From Nymphalis io (lineage: Eukaryota > Arthropoda > Insecta > Lepidoptera > Nymphalidae), in NCBI RefSeq assembly GCF_905147045.1, contig NC_065904.1:10106001-10170000 (forward strand): 64,000 nucleotides of DNA, written 5' to 3'. A program made the position numbers and the translations under genes. Below, piece by piece: positions 51,197-60,723 of the stretch. Each line of letters opens with the position of its first letter. Within the stretch, counting starts at the first letter, position 1. The notes below the pieces were generated by a model, which did no database searches, had not been told where the DNA came from, and worked only from the letters and a program-made list of their open reading frames with translations.

Positions 51197-52090
51197 ATGA
51201 CTGACTTTGACATGAAAACTGCTACTTCTCTTCTACCTATTATGACAGGAGATGAAGAAGTTACTAAAAAATTAATAGATTGTATCGAATTCTATAGCCA
51301 AACCATTAGGAAAGAACATGAACAGTTACTTATTTCTTTTGTCCTTAAAACGCGTTTAACTAAAAATGCCAAATTACGTTTGTTATCTAACTATGAATCT
51401 TCCACAGAACTTATTGCCGACATGAAAAATAATCTGTTGACTAAGCAGTCAGCCACGGCACTACAAATAGAAATGTTAAAATCTAGACAAGGTTCGCAGA
51501 GTATTGAGGAATTTGGTAAGAAACTTGAGGATTTATTTGTTGAATTGACTATTTCCCAAGCTAACGGTGACGATAACGCGTTTAAAATATTGAGACCCGT
51601 AAACGAAAAATTAGCAATACAGCGATTCACCGAAGGTTTGAGGAACAGTCGATTAAGCACTATTTTAGCGGCCCGCAACTACTCAGAGCTGAAAGATGTT
51701 ATAAGAGCAGCCAAAGACGAGGAACTGTCGCGTCAAGGCTCTTTTACATCAGCTGGAACGATTTTCACGACTCAACATCGAGGTAAGTACCAACCATCTT
51801 GTAGGGGGCATAGTAGAGGTCGAGTATTAAACAACGCACGCCAACATTACACGCCAAATAGTTCATTTAGGCCGATGCCGAATCAAACATCTAGTTTATA
51901 CCACCGAGGAAACAATAGAGGATCCACAAGTAATTCTCGAGGACGCGGACATAATTTTGAACGTGCAGTATCGCGAGGTAGAAATAATAACGGTAGAAAA
52001 CAGCATGGGTATCTTATGAATCAATCCCAAAACGATATACAGGTTACTACTTCGGAAAATAACCAAAACTTAGAGTTTTTTCGATCCTAA
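51197..52090 (+). CDS. gag: Gag-like protein of the Ty3/Gypsy element
   Basis: 297 residues from the ATG at 51197. Residues 1-180 are helical and charged, with the pattern of a retrotransposon capsid (QSIEEFGKKLEDLFVEL, then AIQRFTEGLRNSRLSTILAA, the usual C-terminal capsid helices). Residues 195-275 are rich in Arg, Gly, Asn and Ser with RGR, RGN and SRGR repeats. That is an RG-type nucleic-acid-binding tail in place of the common CCHC zinc knuckle, which is absent. The frame overlaps pol by a very short window and ends at TAA 52088-52090. The start is uncertain because the same frame is open upstream of a TAG at 51101. It should build the particle shell and bind the element RNA. Confidence 0.85.
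   Translation: MTDFDMKTATSLLPIMTGDEEVTKKLIDCIEFYSQTIRKEHEQLLISFVLKTRLTKNAKLRLLSNYESSTELIADMKNNLLTKQSATALQIEMLKSRQGSQSIEEFGKKLEDLFVELTISQANGDDNAFKILRPVNEKLAIQRFTEGLRNSRLSTILAARNYSELKDVIRAAKDEELSRQGSFTSAGTIFTTQHRGKYQPSCRGHSRGRVLNNARQHYTPNSSFRPMPNQTSSLYHRGNNRGSTSNSRGRGHNFERAVSRGRNNNGRKQHGYLMNQSQNDIQVTTSENNQNLEFFRS
52074..52090 (+). promoter_or_regulatory. Probable +1 frameshift site, UUU_CGA
   Basis: Gag reads gag-ttt-ttt-cga-tcc-taa at 52073-52090. The pol frame has a stop (TAG 52071-52073), then is open from 52074. The shift must happen in these 17 bases. A tRNA-Phe on UUU at 52079-52081 can slip +1 onto UUC (52080-52082), pairing perfectly, with CGA as a slow next codon. UUU_CGN is the motif known for the +1 shift in influenza PA-X and in amalgaviruses. 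Confidence 0.65.
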
Positions 52091-55000
52091 CTTTATTCTA
52101 GCATGCAATACATATAATAATTTCGTAGAGTTTACAATATTAGGTACCAAATATAGAATGCTAGTTGACACGGGCGCCTCGATGTCAGTGATTAAATACG
52201 ATGTAATAAGAGATAGGAATATTCCAATACATCCAAAACGCGTAGCCGTAAATGGTATTGGTGGCACCTCGTACACCGAGGGCTATGTTTACATACCGTT
52301 TACCTTATATGGAATAGAATTCAAACATAAGTTTTATGTCTTAAAGAATTTGCCTTGTATTCAAGATGGTTTAATCGGACAAGAATTTTTAACTAATTAT
52401 AATTGTGTATTAAATTACGAAAATAATACATTTACTTTAAATAGCTTCGACAAACCAATTACGCTCTCCTTAGGTTTAGGAAAATTAGGTAAAAATACAT
52501 TTATAAAGGTACCTCCGAGGTGTGAAAAGTTTTTTCAAGTTGATTCTTATTTGAATGAATCGTGTGTTATATTTCCCAGAGAATTGTGTGAAGGTGTATT
52601 TATCGCTGGAAGTATCTGTCAACCGAAAGAGGGAAAAATATTTATTCAAATTTTAAATACTCGCGAAACAGAAATTAATCTTAGTTATTTTAGGCCTGAA
52701 ATTGATTTATTATCGAATTATAATATTTGTTCGTTTAACAAAGAAAATTTGGACGGAAAAAGAGTTCGGAAATTATTATCATTAATTAAATTGAATCATT
52801 TGAACAAAGAAGAAAGCATTAGTATACAAAGCATTTGTGCGAAATATGCTGACGTATTTTTCTTGCCAGGAGACAAGTTAGGTACGTGTAATCTTTACGA
52901 ACAAAATATACAACTAAAAGCTAATACGAATCCGGTCTATACTAAACAATATAGATTACCGTTTTCTCAACGTGATGAAATAGAAAAACAAGTTCAAAAA
53001 ATGTTGGCCAATGATATTATCGAACCCGCTAACAGCGAATGGTCTAGCCCAGTACTATTAGTACCTAAAAAATCAGAAGATAATAATAAAAGCTGGCGTT
53101 TAGTGATAGATTTTCGGAAATTAAATGATTGTATAATGCATGACAAATTTCCCCTTCCGAATATAAGTGATATATTAGACTCACTTTCAGGAGCTATTTA
53201 TTTTTCTCAATTAGATTTAACACAAGCTTATTATCAAACGAAGCTAAATGCTGACAGTAGGAAATATACCGCATTCACAACACCGTCTGGCCAGTATCAA
53301 ATGACCCGTATGCCTATGGGTTTGAAAACCAGTCCTGGTTCATTTTCACGCTTAATGACAGTAGCAATGTCGGGACTTAATTACGATAAATGTTTTGTAT
53401 ATTTGGATAATTTAATTTGTTTCGGAAGAAATTTAGATAGTCATAATAAAAATTTGTTAGATATTTTAACAAGGCTTAGAAAAGTTAATTTAAAATTAAA
53501 TCCTGATAAGTGCGATTTTCTTCGAAAAGAAATTTTATACCTCGGACACGTGGTATCAGCGGACGGCATTAAACCAGATCCAGAAAAAATTAAGGCGTTA
53601 ATTAATTATCCGGTTCCTAAAAACGTAGACGAGCTCAAACGATTTGTAGCCTTTGCGAACTATTATCGAAAGTTTATTCCGAATTTCGCCCAAATCTGTA
53701 TTCCATTAAATGATTTATGTCGTAAAAATGTAATATTTAATTGGGATAAAAACTGTCAAAAATCATTTAGTACTTTAAAAGAAATGTTAATGAGCCCTCC
53801 AATATTACAATATCCTATTTTCGATTATAATAACACATTTATACTACAGACAGACGCCTCAGGGTATGCAATAGGTTCGATTTTATGTAATGCTGATCGT
53901 AGACCAATAGCTTACGCCAGTCGTAGTTTAAATAAAGCTGAACGTAGGTATCCAACGATTGAGAAAGAGCTTTTAGCGATTGTTTGGTCTGTTAAATATT
54001 TTAGACCGTATCTCTATGGACGAAAGTTCATTATAGAAACGGATCATAGACCCTTAATATTTTTATACAATATGACAGATCCTTCCAGTAGATTGTTAAA
54101 ATTTCGGCTAATACTTGAAGAGTATGATTTTAAGGTTACTTATGTGAAAGGGTGTGATAATGTAGCTGCAGATGCATTGTCACGCATAGAAATTAGTAGT
54201 GAAGAATTAAAGGCGATGAATGATCATATTTTGTCAGTACTTACAAGGGCACAAAAGAAGAAGCTTGATGAAAAACCTTGTAATTCTACTTCGGTTTCTA
54301 ATATTTCTACTGACGATTGGACTGATCACCCAAGAGTTGTAGAGATGTTAAAACTACCGAAGTATTACACGGAGTTGGTATTTGTGAATGAAGAAGAATG
54401 GAGAAAGTTTAAAAAATGCGTATCATTAGAGCGTGGTGATTATGCATACTCGTCGTCAAATCGTACAATTTTTGTGAAACTGTTTACCCAATCCCAGTGT
54501 ACACGAGCTGTCTCTGTGAGGGAAATGGAATCATTTTGTATCGATTTAAAAATAAATACGTTATATGTAATAAAAGATGAGAATAATTTTCAAATAATTA
54601 AAGAGCTAGCTCAGGTTATTAATAAAATGCGTAAGTGGTCCGGACCCCGTTTATGCGTAATTAAAGGAGTTACAAAAATTATAGACGACGATACGAAAAG
54701 AGTTATATTAAACGATTATCATATCCTGCCCACTAGCGGACACGCAGGAATAAGACGTATGTTAAATAACATTCGTAAAAAATATTTTTGGCCAGGATTA
54801 GAGCATGATGTTAAGCTTTTTGTAAAAAAATGTAGTAAATGTCAACGTTATAAATATTTAAATACCATAAAAGAACCTATGACCATAACGGACTGTGGAA
54901 ATTCAGCTTTTGATAAGATTTATTTAGATTTGGTAGGTCCATTGACAAGAGATAATAATTATAATTACATTTTAACGCTCCAATGCGACCTCACCAAATA

Positions 55001-55715
55001 TGTCGAGGCATATCCGATAGCAGGTAAGGATGCGCGCACAGTAGCTACAACTCTAGTAAATAATTTTATACTTAGATATGGCATCCCTCGGCAGATCGTG
55101 ACCGATAGAGGAACTGAATTTATAAATTCTACAATGGAAGAGGTTTGTAAAATTTTAAATATAAGTCAATTACAGTCTACAGCCTTCCACCATCAGACCT
55201 TAGGATCACTTGAAAATAGTCATAAACATTTAACATTTTATTTAAGAATGCAAGTTAACAGTCATAGTCAGGAATGGAGTTCATGGATTCCTTACTGGTG
55301 TTTTTCGTATAACACTTCTGTACACTCGAGTACAAAATTTACTCCATACGAATTAGTGTTTGGCAAACAATGTAACTTACCAAGTAATCTTAGGTCGACA
55401 ATAGATCCAATTTACAATTTTGATGATTATGCAATAGAACTAAAATACCGGTTACAAAAGTCACAAAATGATGCTAAAACAAACCTCATAAATTGTAAAA
55501 CTTTAAGAAAAATAAAATATGATAGAAGTATAAACCCAGTGGAGTATAAACAAGGAGACTTAGTATTGGTTAAAAATGAAAATATTAGCAAACTTGATCC
55601 ATTATATTTAGGTCCATATACAGTTGTTAAAGATTTATCACCGAATGTTGTAATTTTAGTCAATGGTAAAGAAAAAACTGTTCATAAAAATAGGACAAGA
55701 CTTTATGTTGAATGA
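52083..55715 (+). CDS. pol: Pol polyprotein: protease, reverse transcriptase, RNase H, integrase
   Basis: The first ATG is at 52158 (1185 residues), but the frame is open from the gag overlap and the protease begins before that Met, so pol is probably made by frameshift. Numbering from 52158: protease DTGAS at residues 4-8; reverse transcriptase about 265-430 with LVIDFRKLND and TPSGQYQMTRMPMG; the catalytic box reads YLDN (Asp417, Asn418; codons gat aat at 53406-53411) where YxDD is expected; RNase H about 565-680 (TDASGYAIGS, YPTIEKELLAIVW, TDHRPL); integrase zinc finger H-H-C-C about 855-900; catalytic Asp in YLDLVGP, Asp in VTDRGTEF, Glu in LGSLENSH; and a C-terminal GPY module (LGPYTVV). 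All domains are uninterrupted. The Asn in the polymerase box is the visible defect. Confidence 0.93.
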   Translation, partial: DPNFILACNTYNNFVEFTILGTKYRMLVDTGASMSVIKYDVIRDRNIPIHPKRVAVNGIGGTSYTEGYVYIPFTLYGIEFKHKFYVLKNLPCIQDGLIGQEFLTNYNCVLNYENNTFTLNSFDKPITLSLGLGKLGKNTFIKVPPRCEKFFQVDSYLNESCVIFPRELCEGVFIAGSICQPKEGKIFIQILNTRETEINLSYFRPEIDLLSNYNICSFNKENLDGKRVRKLLSLIKLNHLNKEESISIQSICAKYADVFFLPGDKLGTCNLYEQNIQLKANTNPVYTKQYRLPFSQRDEIEKQVQKMLANDIIEPANSEWSSPVLLVPKKSEDNNKSWRLVIDFRKLNDCIMHDKFPLPNISDILDSLSGAIYFSQLDLTQAYYQTKLNADSRKYTAFTTPSGQYQMTRMPMGLKTSPGSFSRLMTVAMSGLNYDKCFVYLDNLICFGRNLDSHNKNLLDILTRLRKVNLKLNPDKCDFLRKEILYLGHVVSADGIKPDPEKIKALINYPVPKNVDELKRFVAFANYYRKFIPNFAQICIPLNDLCRKNVIFNWDKNCQKSFSTLKEMLMSPPILQYPIFDYNNTFILQTDASGYAIGSILCNADRRPIAYASRSLNKAERRYPTIEKELLAIVWSVKYFRPYLYGRKFIIETDHRPLIFLYNMTDPSSRLLKFRLILEEYDFKVTYVKGCDNVAADALSRIEISSEELKAMNDHILSVLTRAQKKKLDEKPCNSTSVSNISTDDWTDHPRVVEMLKLPKYYTELVFVNEEEWRKFKKCVSLERGDYAYSSSNRTIFVKLFTQSQCTRAVSVREMESFCIDLKINTLYVIKDENNFQIIKELAQVINKMRKWSGPRLCVIKGVTKIIDDDTKRVILNDYHILPTSGHAGIRRMLNNIRKKYFWPGLEHDVKLFVKKCSKCQRYKYLNTIKEPMTITDCGNSAFDKIYLDLVGPLTRDNNYNYILTLQCDLTKYVEAYPIAGKDARTVATTLVNNFILRYGIPRQIVTDRGTEFINSTMEEVCKILNISQLQSTAFHHQTLGSLENSHKHLTFYLRMQVNSHSQEWSSWIPYWCFSYNTSVHSSTKFTPYELVFGKQCNLPSNLRSTIDPIYNFDDYAIELKYRLQKSQNDAKTNLINCKTLRKIKYDRSINPVEYKQGDLVLVKNENISKLDPLYLGPYTVVKDLSPNVVILVNGKEKTVHKNRTRLYVE

Positions 55716-55933
55716 TCATTAAACATATTGTTTATTAAGACTTGTGATTATGACTGTACCTATTATGATATTTGATATTAAATTTCAGCACTGCATTATT
55801 ATACCTTTGTTTACATATTTGTTTTATTTTGTTTAATTATTATTATATTCAATTTTATTTTACTTTTTCATATTGTATTTTGATTAAAAAAAATGTTAAT
55901 GTATCCAACATTTTTTTTTTGTTTGGTAGGGCA
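55716..55933 (+). other. Element 3' non-coding region with short polypurine tract
   Basis: AT-rich, no env-like frame. A weak purine block 'ggtaggg' at 55925-55931 ends 2 bases before the 3' LTR and probably serves as the plus-strand primer. Confidence 0.5.
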
Positions 55934-56037
55934 TGTAGTGTAGTATATAAGCAGCTGACACATGGTATTGAGGAGCAGTAATAAATTTATCTTCAAACCT
56001 TAAACATCTACTTTATTTACCTAGTCCCGTCCTTACA
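55934..56037 (+). repeat. 3' LTR (104 bp)
   Basis: Base-for-base the same as 50261-50364. It therefore carries a second TATA-like box (55944-55950) and a sense polyA signal (55980-55985) just upstream of exon 2 of the host gene. Confidence 0.95.
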
Positions 56038-56189
56038 ATATAGTTATAGTTTATTGTTACCGTCAAAACGTTTTCCATAAAGAAACGTTTGAATATATAA
56101 GTCCTACACAATTCAAAAGGCTTTTTACCTAATAAATATAATATAATAAATATGCAAAAAATATTAATAGAATATTTTCATTGTTCTAG

Positions 56190-59100
56190 GTCACAGCATT
56201 TGCTGTGCTCAGCATATCATGCGCCAAGAATTCGACAGCGAAAACGAAACCGAAACGACAATTAGAAAATATAAGAACGCCGCAGAATCTACAATATTCT
56301 TTAGTACTTCCACATTCAAGAGTTGCGCATTTTCGTTCCCTATCCAGTAGTCGCAGAATTTCTAATGTTCAACCCCGTGGAGGTAAATTGCCCCCATATG
56401 CTGTGCAAATGGAACCAGTTGTACAATACTCTCAAAAAGATCCGTTGTATGATCCCAGTCATGATCATACAGAAAACACGGGTGTTAATAGAAATGAGAT
56501 ATTTGCCCAACCGAAAATACTTAACGTTCATGATCAAGATCCTGAAAGTTCTTTTGGTCTTCCTTATGGTGCATTGCCCACTGCCCCACTATACAGCGAA
56601 GATGTTCACCCACACTACATTGATGGTCCAGAACCTATAATTGAAATTATTATTAAAGAATCCAACGAGTCGTTACCAGCACCACCTCCTGCTCCAATTC
56701 AAAAGAAGAAAAAGGAACCAGTTCAAGTATTTTATGTAAAATACAGCAAGGATCCCCATTCTAAGGATAAAGTTGTGTACGAAAAGCCTATACCAGCAAT
56801 AACACCCCCATCTAATGATGAAGATAACCACCACGAAGAATACGTCACAGTTACTCCTGAACCTTTGTACATTCCCGCGCAAACAACTACATTAAGAGCT
56901 ATTATAAAGCCAGAGTCGGAAATTTATCACAGTAACAGTAACGTCAAAATTACTTTTGGAAAAGAAAATCATCACTATGGTAATAGACACGAAGATAACT
57001 CACAACACGAAGATCGCGAAGAAACGGCACCGAGACCAGCAATCGCTTTGCCTAATCAACGTTTGAGCGAAGGTCCGTCAGAACGATCGGTTTCTCCTAG
57101 ACCACAATTTAATGATCATGACACAAAACATCCTAGTTCACAAACCTATCAATTTGGACAACAGGCTCAAAATCGCATACAATTCCAACAACCATTTATT
57201 AACCATGAACCCCAGCTACCAAGACAAGGACCTTCAGTTGCTCCCTTCAGAGGTCAAATACCACGCCAAAATCCTTTTGGTTCGTCTCCATCACTTAGCC
57301 CTCGTCCTGCTTTTTCAAGCGTATCTCCAAGTCCTAACAATCATTTTGCAAATATTGCTCCTACTATCCCCGGACCAGTTGGCCCAGTTTTTCCAACGTT
57401 CTCAAGACCAAATAATCAACCTCCATTCCATGTTCGTCCAAGCAATGCACCTCCTTTTGGCACAAGACAACATTTTCCACCTAGAACTAGTTTCCATTCT
57501 GGCCCTCAACGACCATTCCATCAATCTCCCCAACCACAACCATACTTCGACGAAGCTAAATATTTACAAGAAAATTATCACACAATAACAACAGATCAAG
57601 TGGACCCTCCGAAACTTCAACTACTACCTAACAGACAGACTCAAAACTTCAACCAAAGCCCTAAGCCTAGTGCTAATCCATCTCAAGTTCATTTTTCTGA
57701 TCATCAATCTCGACCTCAACAGCTAATTCCTTACAATCAGCAGCTACCACAACAAAGACCTGCTCACGTCTTTGATACAAACAAACCCTCGTTCTCGATA
57801 ACGCCAAGCAGATCACCATTCTTTAATTTAAAACCATCTCCACCCCATATTGAAGAAAACCGGACTCCATTCCAGCGTCAACCAAATACTCATACTTCTC
57901 ACCAACATGCCAGCTTCCATCTCGGCTCACAGTCATTAAATCAACAATCTCAAGAGAATAGTCATATCCAAAACTCATTTCCAGGAATAAACTCTCCATT
58001 GCCATCACCTTCACCCTCTCCATTAACCCCTGGCCACAATCAATTTTTACCACAACCCTCTTCCCCGCCTTTATATAACTTTCATTCACAATCTTCTCCA
58101 ATTGCCAATCAGCCGAGTTTCCACCAACACACTTCTGTGACAGAACGACCTCAAAACCAACAAAACTTCCCAACGACACCAAATGCAGAACATCAACATA
58201 ATATTAACCAGTTCGTACCGAACGGTGGGGAATTAGTGGCTGCTATACCAAAATATGAACAACACATAACGGTGAATGGAGCTAATTCTGATTCTGACTT
58301 CAAAGGATTAAATATTTTAAGTCAACCAACACCGACGCCTAATGATGCTGCTCATCAACAACAACAACAAGTAACACAAGATCAATCACAATATTTTGAT
58401 GCAGAGCAACAACAAGTGAGATTGCAACTAGCGCAAAATGTAAGAAAACAACAAGAAGAAATTCAACGCTTGCAAAATCAATTACAATACGCTCAACAAC
58501 AACATCAACAGCAACAACATCAACAAAAACAACAACACCAACAACAGCAGCAATTACAGCAACAGCAGCAACAACAGGAGCAACAACAACAGCACCAACA
58601 GCAGCACCAACAGCAACAACAACAGCAGCAGCAACATCAACAACAACAACAACAGCTACAGAAGCAACATCAACAACAGCAGCACCAACAACAATACCAA
58701 CAACATCAACAACAACAACAGCAAAATACTCAATACGATCAAAACTACAGTCAATATCAACACCAAGTACAACAAAGTATATCAAATCCTCAATACGTTC
58801 AAGAAAGGACAAGACAACAGCCTGCGTATGTTTCAAGTACGGCATCTCCTGCTTACTACCAATCTACAACTAGAACTGTAGAAATAAAACCGACAACACA
58901 AAAATACGTTTCATCAACTGTAAATACTATTAGCAGTGCATCAGAAACAAACAAAGACGAAAATAAAAAGAGACCTGCAATTGAACTGCCCGATGAAGTT
59001 CCAGATGATTTACGACAACAATTATTGTCATCCGGTATTTTAGATAATGCTGACATTAGTGTTCTTGACTATGACAAAGTAGGTGAAACGCCTCTTGAAT

Positions 59101-59728
59101 CGTTGCCACCGGATCAATTAGCAAACTTCTTTAGTGCTGGGGGTGGTCAACAAATAGCTTCTAGTGAGCATAGACCTATTGTTGTAAAGCAAAACGGTGA
59201 CAGCATTGAGTCCAGAATAGATGAAAATGCAGATGATGATGACGATCAAGATATAGCTGCTTCAGAAAATATTCCAAGTTATGTAGCTCCAGCACCTACT
59301 CAAAAACAAGGCGTAGAAATGAAAGTTGTACATTTTGATCCAAAAACACCAGAAGGACAAAAAATAGCGAACGATTATGTAAAAGAAGATGCTACCCAAG
59401 TAGATCCAGTTGCTTTAAATGACAAGAAATATAATAGATATCTGCCCCTTAAAGTTAGCGGCAATCAGTTTCCATTACCCGATGTGTTAAAAGGACGAAA
59501 AATAACTTCAGTTGTTGTATTAGCTCCAGTACAAACAGATCCATTAACTGGTGAACATACAAGGGCAGAGCGCGCGACTAGTGACAGTTTAAGAGGAATC
59601 AAATTTGTTGCCGGTGATAGCTTACATGATTTATTAAGAAAACCAACAAAAGACAACTTTGAAAAATGGTTAAACATTGAGAAGAAAACTGCTTCAGATG
59701 AACAATCTGTTATCCTTCTTGTCACAGG
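56190..59728 (+). CDS. Main exon of a secreted Pro/Gln/Ser-rich protein with a long polyglutamine tract
   Basis: Codes for residues 7-1186 of a predicted 1295-residue protein. Order: end of the signal peptide (7-21); a basic N-terminal stretch with a KPKRQ dibasic site; an Ala/Pro linker and a Lys-rich patch followed by VQVFYVKYSKDP (about 182-193); a low-complexity Pro/Gln/Ser/His-rich region (about 267-720) with many SPSP and RP motifs; a Gln/His tract coded by mixed CAA and CAG (about 727-855, DNA 58348-58735); and a complex, probably folded C-terminal part starting about 934 (ELPDEVPDDLRQQLL). It has no membrane span after the leader, so it is probably extracellular matrix, cuticle or mucin-like. 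The family is not recognised. The acceptor is 'tgttctag' (56189) and the donor is gtgagt (59729). Confidence 0.88.
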
Positions 59729-59958
59729 GTGAGTAAATAACAATAAACATGTTTGACATTATAATTTTCTTTCTTTTTAAGATTTTTATAAATATGTCAA
59801 ATAACATAACTCCATCATTTCACATAAATTGTAATTCTACAAAAATATCATTGCATATTATTATATTTGGTTAAAAAGATAAAGATATAGTAGTAGATAA
59901 GATATAATTCAAAACATATTATTGGTGTTGTATTTAATTATTTTTTTTTTTATTACAG
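59729..59958 (+). other. Intron 2 of the secreted-protein gene (230 bp)
   Basis: Donor gtgagt, acceptor preceded by a T-rich tract (tttttttttttattacag). The split Gly codon (gg|a) keeps the frame. Confidence 0.9.
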
Positions 59959-60289
59959 AAATGAGGAACCTTCAGAAGAAAGGGAAATATTTATGTATGA
60001 CGTTGCATCAGGCACTGTTAACAAGCTTAGCGGTGAACTATCTAACGCATTCGTCGAGGCAGCCGAAAATAACTCACTGAGCAAAGATTTTGAAAAGTTA
60101 GCTATTGAAGGAGAAGGCACTCCAGAAAATTTTAATAAGGAACCTAAAGATGCGGTTGCAGATGGTTCTGAACATGTGCCATTATTTGTAGATTTATCAG
60201 GAGTCAGTGTAGACAATGACAATAATCGAGTATTAATATCATCAGGATATAGTAAAACAAAACGCGGCCGATCTATCCGAAGACATTAA
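59959..60289 (+). CDS. Last exon of the secreted Pro/Gln-rich protein
   Basis: Joined in phase to the main exon, it continues ...VILLVTG into NEEPSEEREIFMYDVASGTV and ends with a basic tail (KTKRGRSIRRH) at TAA 60287-60289. The composition is ordinary, without Gln runs, and with residues about 1080-1230 forms what looks like a single conserved C-terminal region (ITSVVVLAPVQTDP, FVAGDSLHDLLRK, YDVASGTVNKLSG). The end with many Arg and Lys residues could be a proteolytic processing site or a matrix-binding tail. Without the intron the main exon would stop two codons after the donor, so the splice is well supported. Confidence 0.88.
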
Positions 60290-60472
60290 TGTACAAACGC
60301 CAAATGGCAACAAATCTTGTAAATAGTATATAGTTTTAGTATTACTAAATTAAACAACGTACGTTGTGTACATTCAGTCGTTAATTATTATTGCGCAAGT
60401 GATGATCAGGTTGTAATATAAGAAGACTTATTAAAACTACTGCAGTTTTATTTCAATTTTTTACGTCTACAT

Positions 60473-60478
60473 AATAAA
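60473..60478 (+). terminator. PolyA signal of the secreted-protein gene
   Basis: Canonical 'aataaa' 184 bases after the stop codon. Another A-rich stretch with 'aaataaataaa' follows at about 60525-60535. Confidence 0.6.
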
Positions 60479-60723
60479 GTCAATCTTTTTAATTATACAA
60501 AACCCTATTATATATATTTTTAAAAAATAAATAAATCAAATAACATATTATTAAACATTGAAGTATTTTTTATAATGGTAACATTGCATTGAATACTTGA
60601 TTGGCAGCACTGACGTCTAATGTCAAACGTATGGATTATTTATGGTGGAGTGTATCTGCCGCAGTATAAAATTTTCTGTCTTTATTTTAATGTGTTTTTA
60701 AATTATTTACGAGTTTAATAATC

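Larger units (their letters stand above)
50261..56037 (+). mobile_element. Ty3/Gypsy LTR retrotransposon, complete, 5777 bp
   Basis: Order: 5' LTR, primer-binding site, small membrane-protein frame, gag, pol (protease, reverse transcriptase, RNase H, integrase), 3' LTR. The integrase lies after RNase H, which places it in Ty3/Gypsy. There is no env frame between pol and the 3' LTR (only 218 bp). The two LTRs are identical over 104 bp. Flanks 'atat' (50257-50260 and 56038-56041) fit a 4-bp target duplication, with the caveat that the site is AT-rich. It sits in the sense direction in intron 1, ending 152 bp before exon 2. Despite the identical LTRs the coding region shows several defects. Confidence 0.93.
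26745..56189 (+). other. Intron 1 (about 29.4 kb) of the secreted-protein gene
   Basis: Bounded by donor gtacgt and the acceptor 'ttcattgttctag' at 56177-56189. I see no further coding exon inside it. It holds a SINE-B (28874-29176), several Rep-D pieces (about 28160-28265, 29425-29600, 29975-30205, 34585-34720, 37600-37750, 40190-40415, 43410-43480), a direct duplication (36575-38139), hairpins (31138-31173, 44481-44546, 49411-49472), a SINE-C (45536-45845), RTE and R1-like LINE pieces (46440-48632) and the Ty3/Gypsy element (50261-56037). The stretches between these are plain AT-rich sequence in which I see nothing else. Confidence 0.65.

Noticed and set aside
55716..55933. env gene of an errantivirus-like element
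   Set aside because: Only 218 bp lie between pol and the 3' LTR, with no frame for an envelope protein.
58339..58845. Minus-strand open frame rich in Val and Ala opposite the polyQ tract
   Set aside because: It is the complement of CAA/CAG codons in the real plus-strand exon; no start context or splice support.
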